A stretch of DNA of 18,971 nucleotides from DAIRGB01 sp036794765 (GCA_036794765.1 DAIRGB010000013.1:1-18971); one strand, 5' to 3'; positions 5,564 to 14,000 are shown, counted from the stretch's first letter. The notes: generated by a model from the letters alone, not told the origin. Translations and numbers: made by a program.

Positions 5564-5929
5564 ATGAAGAAAATAATAATTATCTGTTTTGGAGCATTTT
5601 TGATGACTGGGTTTTCAGGTTGTTGGTTGTTGGATTTTAACGCAAGGATGGCGATGCGGGCTATTCCTGGTTTTGAGCACAATGATGAGGTTTTATTGAG
5701 CGAAGCTCGTTCGTTTTTTTTCGAAAAAAAAGCCGCCTATAGTGCGGCGGATTGGGTACAAGGACCTTGTTTGGGTAAAATCAATGATGAATGGGTAGTG
5801 GATGTGGTTCACAACCCCAGATTACCATTAGACAATGATCAAGTTAATCAATGCCCTGATTATTATAATAAGAAAGTCGCGCATTATATTTTGATTGATA
5901 TGGATGGGAAAGTGGTGGAGATGAAGTAG
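5564..5929 (+). CDS. Small predicted lipoprotein
   Basis: A 121-residue protein with a clean lipoprotein signal: MKK, a hydrophobic stretch, then FSGC with Cys20 as the lipidated residue. I chose ATG 5564; the frame opens at 5516, but only from here is the signal peptide at the N-terminus. The mature part contains DWVQGPCLGKI (about residues 61-71), a beta-rich stretch with VVDVVHNPRLPLDNDQVNQCPDYY, and an ending in IDMDGKVVEMK. Cys68 and Cys97 could form a disulfide. I do not recognise a named family. A DNA palindrome (T8-CG-A8) and a GC hairpin fall within the coding part and probably act on the other strand. Confidence 0.75.
   Translation: MKKIIIICFGAFLMTGFSGCWLLDFNARMAMRAIPGFEHNDEVLLSEARSFFFEKKAAYSAADWVQGPCLGKINDEWVVDVVHNPRLPLDNDQVNQCPDYYNKKVAHYILIDMDGKVVEMK
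5724..5748 (-). terminator. Leftward terminator inside the lipoprotein gene
   Basis: Read on the minus strand, GCCGC, the loop ACTATAG and GCGGC are followed directly by eight T residues (5731-5724). This is a textbook intrinsic terminator and would end transcripts from the convergent cobalamin adenosyltransferase gene, leaving a 3' tail of about 220 bases, most of it antisense to the lipoprotein mRNA. No closer terminator is visible in the 35-base gap between the two genes. Confidence 0.5.
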
Positions 5930-5964
5930 GGGCTTTATTTTTGTTGAAAAGGGGGGGGCGAAGA

Positions 5965-6438
5965 TTACTTTTTTTGGTAGTGATAATGCATTTGCAGGGC
6001 AAAAAGATAACTGGATAGTCGGTTAAGAAATTTGAGAATTTCAGGCGGAGGGGTTTCCAAGCGATTAATCGAACGTTCGGCGCGGCGGGCGATGGTACGG
6101 GTTATATTGATAAAAATTGGTATTTCGCTATCACCAGGTAGATAAAATTGTTTCGGGTAGGGGGTGTTTGATTCGATTTTTTTAATTTGATTATCCAACT
6201 CGTTAGTAGAGATATATTGATTGTTGGTTGGGAAGTTGGCCAAAATTGAGGCAAAACAAGATAACTGTTTTTGAATGAGAAAAACAGTTTTTTTGTGTTC
6301 TAAAGAAATATATCTGATTAGACCCAAATATCCTATTAGTTCGTCCAGGTCTCCAAGGGCGTCTATTAATTTGCTGTTTTTTGGTAAAATATTTCCATGA
6401 AAATCTTTTGTGTAGCCATTGTCTCCGAAATGCTTCAT
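5965..6438 (-). CDS. PduO-type cob(I)alamin adenosyltransferase
   Basis: Transfers the adenosyl group of ATP to cob(I)alamin to make adenosylcobalamin. Family landmarks appear in order: the ATP-loop GDNGYT (residues 5-10), then Lys20, the LGDLDEL helix (28-34), LIQKQL, FYLPGD (replacing the usual FILPGG), RTIARRAER with the conserved arginines (about 113-121), and FLNRLSSYLF (NRLSD in most members). At 157 residues it is somewhat short but looks complete, and the start fits the family. It is convergent with the lipoprotein gene and divergent from the GlmS-like gene. No cobalamin-dependent enzyme is in the window. In small genomes the usual client would be a class II ribonucleotide reductase or a B12-dependent mutase. 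The changed LPGG and NRLSD positions leave activity slightly uncertain. Confidence 0.85.
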   Translation of the reverse strand: MKHFGDNGYTKDFHGNILPKNSKLIDALGDLDELIGYLGLIRYISLEHKKTVFLIQKQLSCFASILANFPTNNQYISTNELDNQIKKIESNTPYPKQFYLPGDSEIPIFINITRTIARRAERSINRLETPPPEILKFLNRLSSYLFALQMHYHYQKK

Positions 6439-6483
6439 AGATTCTTAATAATTGTTCATGTCTTATTTTAAAATATTTTTTTG

Positions 6484-6492
6484 TGATATGAT
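6484..6492 (+). promoter_or_regulatory. Extended -10 promoter of the GlmS-like operon
   Basis: TGATATGAT is an extended -10 with one mismatch in TATAAT. The -35 region (around 6463-6468, TTATTT) is poor. It lies 30 bases before the start codon at 6523, in the only gap between this gene and the divergent adenosyltransferase. Confidence 0.45.
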
Positions 6493-6522
6493 AGGGTAGA
6501 AGGCTATTTTTAGGGGGTATAT

Positions 6523-8319
6523 ATGAGCGGACTTTTTGGTTATGTGGGAAAAAGACGGGCTTTGCCTGTATTGATGCAAGGCTTGAAGTTAATGGATTCG
6601 TTTGCTTTTGATTCTTGTGGAATATTGTTGAAAGATAAAAACAGAATATATGCCAAGAGAATAATCGGGAGTGTGAATGATTTGGAAAGAGGCTTGATTG
6701 ATTATCCGGGCCAGGAGAGGATGGGCGCGGTACATTTGCGTTGGGCGACTCATGGAAGTGTTGAGGAAAAAAACACTCATCCGATTGTGGATTGCGAAGG
6801 AAAGATTGCTGTGATGCATAAAGGGATGATATTAAACTATTTGGAATTGAAAGAAAAATTGGAGGCCGAAGGTCACGTTTTTAGAACCGATACCGATTCT
6901 GAGGTGATTGCTCATTTGATAGAAAAAAATTATGGTGGGGATTTGTCAGTTGCGGTGAGAAAGGCATTATTGGAAGTTGATGGTACGTACGGTTTGTTGG
7001 TTTTTCATGAAGATAACAATAAAGAGATGGTGGTAGCCAATGCGGGTATGGGGATGATTATCGGTTTGACAGAGGGTGAATATATGGTGGCGCTGGATGA
7101 AAGGATCTTATTTCCGTTTACCGATAGGGTTATATATTTAAATGATGGTGAAATGTCGTCTATCTCAGAAAATGGGGTGATTAGTTCTTTGATTACTGGT
7201 GGAAGTATCAATGTAATCAATAAATTTGTAGAAAAAATAAAGAAATCAGATTCGGGATTAAATAATTATTTTGATAGTATTGAAAAGGAAATTTTTAGTC
7301 AGCCGGAAATGGTGGAAAATATTTTAGCTGGTCGCATTGATTTGTCTAGTGCGACAGCTCATTTTGGTGGTTTGGGTAAATACAAGGATTTTTTAAGACA
7401 AATAAATCGAATAGTATTTGTTGGATCGGGTAGTTCTTTTTTTGCCGCTTTATTGGCCAAGGAATTGATTGAAGATTATACGGCGATTATGGTAAATAGT
7501 TATTCGGGGTTGCAGTTTAGGTATAAAAGATTTAATTTGTCAAATGAAAAGACGGCTTTTTTCGTGATTAGTCAATCCGGTTCGACCGACGATACTGTTG
7601 CGGCCTTGAGAGAAGCGAGGTTGTTGGGAGTAAATGTTTTTGGTATTACCAATACGGTTGGAAGCCCGGTGGCGAGAGAGACAAATGCCGGTGTTTTTTT
7701 GCATTCCGGTCCGAGTTTGGGTATGCCTTCGACCAGGTCTTTCTTGGCTCAATTGATAGCTTTGATTTTGTTGTCGGTATATATTGGTCGTTTAAAAGGA
7801 TTGTCGCCGAATACCGGGTTGGATATTTTGAGGTTATTAAAAAAGTTACCCCAGGAATTGAAAATTGTTTTGGCCCAGTCTTTCTCTATTCGTGAAATTG
7901 TAAAAAAATATTGTGAGTCAAATATTTTCTTGGTAATTGGAGAAAAATATTGTCAAGCGATTGCCAGAGAAACGGCGTTGATGTTGAGTGAGATAGGGGA
8001 TGTGTCTGCTGAAGCTTCTTCTTTGAGTGAGGTAAAATATGGAATGATCAATAAGGTCAATGAGAACTTTTCGGTGATATGTTTATTGCCTAGAGATTTG
8101 TTGTTTGAGGAGAATGTAAAAATGGCTAAGGCAATAAAAAATCAAGGAGCAAAGGTGATAATAGTAACTGATGAAATAAATGAGGAATTTGAAAAAGTTT
8201 TTAGCGACGTGATTTATGTGCCAAAGAGCAGAGACATCATTTCTCCGATTTTGTTTTTGATGGCATTGCAGATGTTTGTTTTTTATTTGGGCAAGGAAAA
8301 AAATTCATTGATAGTGTAA
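6523..8319 (+). CDS. GlmS-like protein with degraded active sites
   Basis: The layout is that of glutamine:fructose-6-phosphate aminotransferase (GlmS): a class II glutaminase domain (about 1-220), the KEI..QP linker (255-262) and two SIS sugar-phosphate domains (about 290-425 and 455-590). Length is 598 residues, against 609 in E. coli. Against the E. coli enzyme: nucleophile Cys1 (after Met) is Ser2; the YRGYDSAG motif has become SFAFDSCG, losing the Arg; oxyanion-hole Asn98 is Lys100 (HKG for HNG). RWATHG (73-78) and the TDT Asp are kept. In the isomerase half, SQSGxT (350-355) and ST of the phosphate site (403-404) are kept, as is the Glu488 equivalent (Glu490), but His504 is Tyr506 and the C-terminal tail with Schiff-base Lys603 is absent. 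The gene is intact and has AGGGGG before the ATG. It probably binds a sugar phosphate without making glucosamine 6-phosphate. It heads a run with the S41 protease, rplI, ybaB and pth. Confidence 0.85.
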   Translation: MSGLFGYVGKRRALPVLMQGLKLMDSFAFDSCGILLKDKNRIYAKRIIGSVNDLERGLIDYPGQERMGAVHLRWATHGSVEEKNTHPIVDCEGKIAVMHKGMILNYLELKEKLEAEGHVFRTDTDSEVIAHLIEKNYGGDLSVAVRKALLEVDGTYGLLVFHEDNNKEMVVANAGMGMIIGLTEGEYMVALDERILFPFTDRVIYLNDGEMSSISENGVISSLITGGSINVINKFVEKIKKSDSGLNNYFDSIEKEIFSQPEMVENILAGRIDLSSATAHFGGLGKYKDFLRQINRIVFVGSGSSFFAALLAKELIEDYTAIMVNSYSGLQFRYKRFNLSNEKTAFFVISQSGSTDDTVAALREARLLGVNVFGITNTVGSPVARETNAGVFLHSGPSLGMPSTRSFLAQLIALILLSVYIGRLKGLSPNTGLDILRLLKKLPQELKIVLAQSFSIREIVKKYCESNIFLVIGEKYCQAIARETALMLSEIGDVSAEASSLSEVKYGMINKVNENFSVICLLPRDLLFEENVKMAKAIKNQGAKVIIVTDEINEEFEKVFSDVIYVPKSRDIISPILFLMALQMFVFYLGKEKNSLIV

Positions 8320-8346
8320 TATAAAATAGTTGAATTAATTTTTTTT

Positions 8347-9504
8347 GTGAAAATAATAAAAATATTATTTGTTATTGTTTTGATGCTTTCTTCCTTTTTT
8401 TTAGGAAGTGCTGTTTCTATTAGTAAGAGTTTTGTTGAAAATAGTCATCAGAGTATTTTCAAACAATTTGTTGCGAATAAGGATATAATTAATGAGATTC
8501 AAAGTTTAGTGGAAACGGATTTTATTGGTGAGGTTGATACAAAACAAATGTTTGATCAAGCTGTAAAGGGTATGGTATATGGTTTAAATGATCCATATAC
8601 TGAGTATTACAATGCAGTGGAGGCAAAAGCGTTTTGGGACGATTTGAATGGTAACTTTGAAGGTATAGGTGTTGAGATAAGTAATTCCGATGGTCGGGCT
8701 TTGGTAGTGAGTGTATTGGATAATTCTCCGGCAAAAAAATCGGGTTTGTTGAAGGGAGATGTGGTTTTATTGGTAGATGAAATTGATGTGGAGGGTATGA
8801 CGATAGGAGAAATTGCCACTAAAATAAAAGGAGCGGCTGGGACTGTGGTAAAATTGAAAGTATTGAGAAATGAGGAATTATTGGATTTTTCTATAGAGCG
8901 AGCGGAAGTGGTTGCGGAGAGTGTAGTGATTGATATACAAGACGATGTTTTGATTTTGCGTTTTTTGCGTTTCGATGAAGATACTGATTTGGAATTGCAA
9001 AACAAGATACAAGGTTACGATTTATCAAAAATTAGGGGTATTATTGTTGATGTTCGGGGTAATCCGGGAGGTTATTTTGATTCGGCAATAAAAGTGTCTG
9101 ACCTTTTTTTGAAGGAAGGCTTAATAGTTAGCGAGAGACACAAAGATCAGTCGAAAGAAGACTGGAAAGCAAAAGAAGGTGATGTTTTTGAGAATCAGAA
9201 AATTGTTGTATTGATAGATGAATATTCTGCCAGTGCTTCAGAAATATTGGCTGGGGCTATTAGTGACAATGATCGGGGTGAGTTGGTAGGGAAAAAGACA
9301 TACGGTAAGGGTTCAGTGCAAACTGTGGAAGAGCTCAGTGATGGCTCGATATTGAAGATAACTTCTGGTGAGTGGTTGACTCCCAAGGGATTGAATTTGC
9401 GTAAAGATGGAATATTGCCAGACGTGGAAGTTGATTTGCAGGATTTGAAAGATGATTTACAATTGAAGAGGGGTATGGAGTTATTATTGGATAAAACTAT
9501 ATAA
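8347..9504 (+). CDS. S41-family carboxyl-terminal processing protease
   Basis: A Ctp/Tsp-type serine protease of 385 residues that trims or degrades proteins outside the cytoplasmic membrane. Residues 1-25 form a signal sequence or membrane anchor (MKIIKILFVIVLMLSSFFLG). A PDZ domain spans about 104-175 (FEGIGVEI, then SPAKKSGLLKGD). The protease core follows: DVRGNPGG (235-242), SASASEI with nucleophile Ser296, and TYGKGSVQ with Lys321 as general base and Gln325, at the same spacing as Ser430/Lys455/Gln459 of E. coli Tsp. It ends with the usual LTPKGLNLRKDGILPDVEV. The start is GTG, chosen because it gives the signal peptide directly; there is no Shine-Dalgarno sequence. It lies 27 bases after the GlmS-like gene and 18 before rplI, so it is probably cotranscribed. 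Confidence 0.93.
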   Translation: MKIIKILFVIVLMLSSFFLGSAVSISKSFVENSHQSIFKQFVANKDIINEIQSLVETDFIGEVDTKQMFDQAVKGMVYGLNDPYTEYYNAVEAKAFWDDLNGNFEGIGVEISNSDGRALVVSVLDNSPAKKSGLLKGDVVLLVDEIDVEGMTIGEIATKIKGAAGTVVKLKVLRNEELLDFSIERAEVVAESVVIDIQDDVLILRFLRFDEDTDLELQNKIQGYDLSKIRGIIVDVRGNPGGYFDSAIKVSDLFLKEGLIVSERHKDQSKEDWKAKEGDVFENQKIVVLIDEYSASASEILAGAISDNDRGELVGKKTYGKGSVQTVEELSDGSILKITSGEWLTPKGLNLRKDGILPDVEVDLQDLKDDLQLKRGMELLLDKTI

Positions 9505-9522
9505 AAATGATAAAGGAAAATT

Positions 9523-9969
9523 ATGAAAGTAATGTTATTGGATAGCGTGCCAAAGTTGGGAAAAATGGGGGATATAGTGGATGTTTCAGATGGTTATGCT
9601 CGCAATTATTTATTGTTGCGTAGGTTAGCTGTATTAGCCACTGATTCACAGATAAAAAAGCAAAGTGAAATGATTGCTAAAAGAAAGGCGGCCATAGATT
9701 TGGAGAAAGAGAAATTCCAGCAGTTACTTACTAGCTTATCTGGGAGAGTGGTTAATTTAAAAAGAAAAGCTACGGGTGATGGTAAACTTTTTGGTAAAGT
9801 AACTGCGGTTGATATAAAAAAAGAGTTAACCGTGGCTGGATTTGATATGTCTGAAATTGAAGTGGATGCTGGTAATATTTCTAAAGTGTTGGGAGAATAC
9901 GAGGTTGATTTGACTTATGATGCTGATCTCAAGACAAAAATTAAAGTAATAATTGATAAAGAGGAATAA
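9523..9969 (+). CDS. rplI: Ribosomal protein L9
   Basis: A 148-residue L9 with both domains. The N-terminal rRNA-binding domain (1-50) contains VPKLGKMGDIVDVSDGYARNYLL, the family signature; then comes the long connecting helix (about 45-75) and the C-terminal domain with KATGDGKLFGKVTAVDI. It binds 23S rRNA at the base of the L1 stalk and helps keep the reading frame. A Shine-Dalgarno-like AAGGA lies six bases before the ATG. In other bacteria L9 is often encoded with rpsF, ssb and rpsR; here it sits between a protease and ybaB. L9 has been reported as missing from part of the Patescibacteria, so its presence helps place the organism. Confidence 0.96.
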   Translation: MKVMLLDSVPKLGKMGDIVDVSDGYARNYLLLRRLAVLATDSQIKKQSEMIAKRKAAIDLEKEKFQQLLTSLSGRVVNLKRKATGDGKLFGKVTAVDIKKELTVAGFDMSEIEVDAGNISKVLGEYEVDLTYDADLKTKIKVIIDKEE

Positions 9970-9981
9970 TAAAAGTAAATT

Positions 9982-10308
9982 ATGGGAATAATTGATCAAG
10001 CTAAACAAAAGTTTAGCGATGCTAAGCAGTTGTATAAATTGCAGAGTCAGGCAAAGGCGATTCAAAAAGAATTGCGTGATTTGTTGATAGAAGCATCTTC
10101 ATTGGATGGTAGGGTTTCTGTTGTTTTTAACGGTGAACAAAAACTGGAAGAGATTCATATTGATGATTCTTTGATGGTCGCTGGAGGAACGGCTATTTTG
10201 GAAAAAGGTTTACGGGATGCTATTACTCAGGCTTTGAAAAAATCTCAACAGGTTGCGGCAGAAAAGATGAAGGAAGTTGCTGGTCAACTAGGTATTCCTG
10301 GTTTATAA
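9982..10308 (+). CDS. ybaB: YbaB/EbfC-family nucleoid-associated protein
   Basis: A 108-residue protein with the YbaB layout: an N-terminal helix rich in Lys, Gln and Ala (about 1-37), a beta sheet around GRVSVVFNGEQKLEEIHIDDSL (43-64), and a C-terminal helix ending AGQLGIPGL, like the G-x-PG-hydrophobic end of the family. Family members are dimers that bind and bridge DNA. The usual neighbours recR and dnaX are not adjacent; here it lies 12 bases after rplI and 9 before pth. Recognition is by pattern over a short protein, so slightly less certain than for the enzymes. Confidence 0.85.
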   Translation: MGIIDQAKQKFSDAKQLYKLQSQAKAIQKELRDLLIEASSLDGRVSVVFNGEQKLEEIHIDDSLMVAGGTAILEKGLRDAITQALKKSQQVAAEKMKEVAGQLGIPGL

Positions 10309-10317
10309 TTTTGATTA

Positions 10318-10920
10318 ATGAAAATTATAGTTGGTTTAGGTAATCCGGGGAGTGAATATGAAATGACTCGACATAATGTTGGGTTTTTGGTGGTGGATCA
10401 GATTTCAAATATTGAGAAGATTGATGATTGGAAAGAAAAACGAAGTTTAAATAGTGAGATTGCCGAGTGGATATTTGATGAAAAGATTTTTCTGATTAAG
10501 CCGACTACTTTTATGAATAATTCAGGGATTGCTGTGGCCAAGGTTTTAGAATATTACAAGTTGACTATGAATGATTTGTTGGTGATTCACGACGATATGG
10601 ATATTGAGTTTGGCGATATAAGAATAAAAAATGGTGGTGGTACTGCCGGTCATCATGGATTAGAATCAATTGTGTCCTATTTGGGGAGTGAAAAATTTTT
10701 AAGGATTAGAGTTGGAATTGGAAAAAGAGGTAATAATGTTTTGTCTTCTAATAAAGGGGGAAAACATGTTGTGGGTAAATTTAATAGTGAGGAAATAAAA
10801 AAACTACCCGATGTTATTGGTCGAGTAGTTGAAGCTGTAAAATGTTGTTTTCGTCATGATTTGGATTACTGTATGACTGAATTTAATAAAAAAATATCCG
10901 ATAACCTGCTTATGGAGTGA
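10318..10920 (+). CDS. pth: Peptidyl-tRNA hydrolase
   Basis: Cleaves peptidyl-tRNA that has dropped off ribosomes and recycles the tRNA. It is a 200-residue protein, the usual size. Active-site residues by comparison with E. coli Pth: Asn9 in GLGNPG, catalytic His19 in TRHNVGF, Asn67 in TFMNNSG and Asp92 in HDDMD. The position of E. coli Asn114 (GHNGL) is His113 here (GHHGL), a substitution at a tRNA-contact residue. It is the last gene of the run that starts at 6523. It ends in TGA, which shows that UGA is a stop in this genome. The stop codon lies inside a long hairpin (10892-10980), so the last seven to nine codons are part of that structure. Confidence 0.95.
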   Translation: MKIIVGLGNPGSEYEMTRHNVGFLVVDQISNIEKIDDWKEKRSLNSEIAEWIFDEKIFLIKPTTFMNNSGIAVAKVLEYYKLTMNDLLVIHDDMDIEFGDIRIKNGGGTAGHHGLESIVSYLGSEKFLRIRVGIGKRGNNVLSSNKGGKHVVGKFNSEEIKKLPDVIGRVVEAVKCCFRHDLDYCMTEFNKKISDNLLME

Positions 10921-10980
10921 AATTAGCTCAAAGGAGGGCAAAAAAGCTAATTGGCTCCATAAGCAAGTTGCCGGATATTT
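10892..10980 (+). repeat. Long imperfect hairpin over the pth stop codon
   Basis: Three paired blocks from outside in: AAATATCCG (10892-10900) with CGGATATTT (10972-10980); TGCTTATGGAG (10907-10917) with CTCCATAAGCA (10955-10965); AATTAGCT (10921-10928) with AGCTAATT (10945-10952). Small internal loops separate them. The 16-base apical loop contains AAAGGAGGG, a Shine-Dalgarno-like sequence. The pth stop TGA falls in the inner bulge. There is no long T-run after it, so it is not a standard terminator, although it may still end or stabilise the pth transcript. Confidence 0.7.
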
Positions 10981-10995
10981 GTTAAAAATTATTCT

Positions 10996-11024
10996 TTGTC
11001 GTTCTTCAATTTATAAATTATCAT
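10996..11024 (+). promoter_or_regulatory. Probable promoter of mfd
   Basis: TTGTCG (10996-11001) and TATCAT (11019-11024) are 17 bp apart. The leader to the ATG at 11054 would be about 23 bases and includes AAGGA as the ribosome binding site. Confidence 0.45.
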
Positions 11025-11053
11025 GCATTTTGTAAAATGTCAAGGATTTAGTG

Positions 11054-14000
11054 ATGGATATTATTGATATATCTGATGATTTGGCTAATATTTCTCGAGT
11101 TTGGAAAAGGTTTAAACAAAATATTGAAACAAAACAAAAGGTGTATATTAATATGCCTCAGGATGAATATTTTTCCTGGGTGTTGGCTGCGTGCACAAAG
11201 AAAATTGAGTTAAATATTATTGTTTGTCGAGATCATGTTTGGGTGAGTAGGATAGAAGGCGATTTATTAAGTAATGGTTTGGTGGATGTAGTTGCTTTAC
11301 CAAGTCCCTGGAGTCAAATGTCTAGAGAAGAAATGTCTATTTTATCCAAGAAAATTGATGCGATTTTGAAGAAAAATAGTGGTTATTTTATCATTGCAGC
11401 CGAAGATATTTCCTCTGGTTGGGAGTATAAATGGTTAAACGGTTTGTCGGTTTGTGCAAAATCGAATTATCGTTTTTCTGATTTGAGTAGTAGTTTGGTT
11501 GAGGCCGGATATTTGCGTGTGACAAAAGTTATGGAGCAGGGAGAATTTTCTGTAATTGGCGATATGTGGCAGATATGGGGGATTGGCGAAGAAAAGCCCT
11601 ATCTGTTGTATTTTGAGAACAACTTGTTGGATAAAATTGAGTTGGAAAAGAAAAAATTGCCCGATGCTAAATTGCGGGGACAGTTGGTTAGAACAGGAGA
11701 GAGAAAAAATATATTGGATTGGATATTAAAGTTGGAAATTGCTAGGGTAGTGTATTTTGGTTTGGAGGAAGATATCAAGGAAGTGTTACCGGGAAAAAAA
11801 ATTTGGGTAAATTGTTTGAATAAAAATCAAAAAGACACATTGTTTTTGCCAATGAGTGGCTTTGGTTGGGTTTTTGGAGGGAGGGATAATTTTATAAATG
11901 CGATTAATAAAAAACAACCAACTAAAAATCTGATTATCAGCGAACATGGATCTGAAGTGAAAAAGTGGGTTAATGAAGATAGTTTCGATAATCGTGATTT
12001 TAAATTTTTCTTGTTAAAAATGGCAATTGGAGGATGGTTGGATGAAGAAAAGATATTGATTTGGACAGATAGAGAGTTGTTTCGAGTAAGACAAAATGAT
12101 TTTGTCGTCAAAACAAAATCAAAAAAAAGTATAAACTGGCAAAAATTGGTTCAATTTCATGTGGGCGATTTGGTTGTTCATAGTGACCATGGAATCGGTT
12201 TGCTAAAGGATTTTGTTACAAAAGATATCGCTGGTGTGGTGAAAGATTATTTTGTTGTGTCATATGCCAAAGGAGATTTATTGTATGTTCCGATTGAACA
12301 ATTGAATAAGTTGGCCAAATATGTTGGTTCAAAGTTAATTAAGCTGAATAGGTTGGGTAGCGTAGTTTGGGGGAAAAGAAAAAGAAAGGCGTTCAAGCAA
12401 GTTGAAAAAATGGCTAAGGAATTGTTGCGACTATATGCTAAGAGAAAATTAATAAGGCGAAAGCCTTACTTTGTTCCTGATGATATGATTGAAAAATTGG
12501 ATGTGGGATTTGGGTATGAATTGACGATTGATCAGCAGGATGCGTTGAAAGACATAAATGAAGATTTGGAAAGAAATTTTCCTATGGATCGTTTGTTGTG
12601 TGGTGATGTTGGTTTTGGAAAAACTGAGATTGCTATTAGAGCGGCGGCAAAGGTAGCAATAAGTGGAAAACAGGTAGCAGTGTTGGTACCAACTACTGTA
12701 TTGGCCGAACAGCACTTTATTACTTTTTTGGAAAGATTAAATGAACTAAAAATTAGAGTAGATGTGTTGAGTCGGATGCGTGATAAGGATTATCAAAAGA
12801 ATGTGCTATCGGGAATAGAAAATGGAAAGATACAGGTTTTGATTGGTACTCATCGTTTGTTACAGCGAGATGTTATTTTTAAAGATTTAGGATTGATTGT
12901 TATTGATGAAGAACAAAAATTTGGAGTAAGAGCCAAAGAACAGTTAAAAAAATTACGATACGAAATTGATGTATTGAGTATGAGCGCAACGCCAATTCCC
13001 AGAACTTTGAATATGTCGATGGGTGGAGTGAGAGATTTGAGTATTTTAGAGACTCCTCCCTTGGGTCGTCGTTCGGTGGAAACAAATGTAATGCCATATT
13101 CTTCTCAAGTAGTTTTAAATGCGGTGGAAAGGGAAGTGGTTAGGGGAGGTCAGGTTTTTGTGGTACACAATCGAGTCAGAACAATTGATAGTGTTGTAAG
13201 CGAGTTGGTTAATATTTTGGGAGAGAAAATAAAGATTGGGGTTGCTCATGGTCAAATGTCGGAAAAACAATTGGCCATGGCTATGAATAAATTTGCCAAG
13301 AATGAATATAATGTTTTGGTAGCGACAACGATTGTGGAAAATGGCTTGGATTTGCCAAATGTTAATACTTTGATTGTTGAAAATGCGACCGGATTGGGCT
13401 TGTCTCAGTTGTATCAGTTGCGGGGAAGGGTTGGACGTTCTTCGAAAAAGGCCTACGCATATTTTTTCTATCGCAGTGAAAAATTGAAAGACAAAGCGAA
13501 ACAACGTTTGGATGCTTTGGCATCAGCTAAAGAATTGGGAAGTGGTTTGAAATTGGCAATTGCCGATATGGAGATACGAGGCGTAGGGAATATTTTGGGA
13601 ATTCAGCAACATGGAAATGCGTATGCTGTAGGTCTGGGAATGTTTTTGGATATGTTGGGCGAAATGGTGGAAAAATTGAAAGAGAATCAGAATTTTGAGG
13701 ATATTATGCAGGAAAAAGAAGTAATAATAGATTTACCGGTTAGTTTTTCAATTCCTAGGTACTATATTGAAAAAATGGAGGAAAGGATATTACTGGAACA
13801 AAAAATATCTGCCCAGATAGATTTGAAAAGTGTAGATGAAATTGCTAAAAAAGTAATAGAGAGACATGGTCCCTTGCCCGATGAGTGCTCAAATTTGTTT
13901 AAAATTGTGAAAATTAGAATATTGGCGGAAAGAATGCATATTAGACAGTTGGTCACAAGAACGCAAACATTGGTGAATGGCGCAAGGGAAAATAATCTAT

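Noticed and set aside
5951..5958. Run of eight G between two convergent genes as a frameshift or phase-variation tract
   Set aside because: It lies in the 35-base gap after one stop and before the other, so length changes would not alter either protein.
10918..10920. Possible UGA recoding (as in Gracilibacteria and SR1)
   Set aside because: pth ends in TGA at the expected family length and no gene in the window has an in-frame TGA, so UGA is a stop.
13115..13504. 129-codon open frame on the minus strand opposite mfd
   Set aside because: It lies wholly inside conserved helicase motifs of mfd and shows no family pattern or ribosome binding site.
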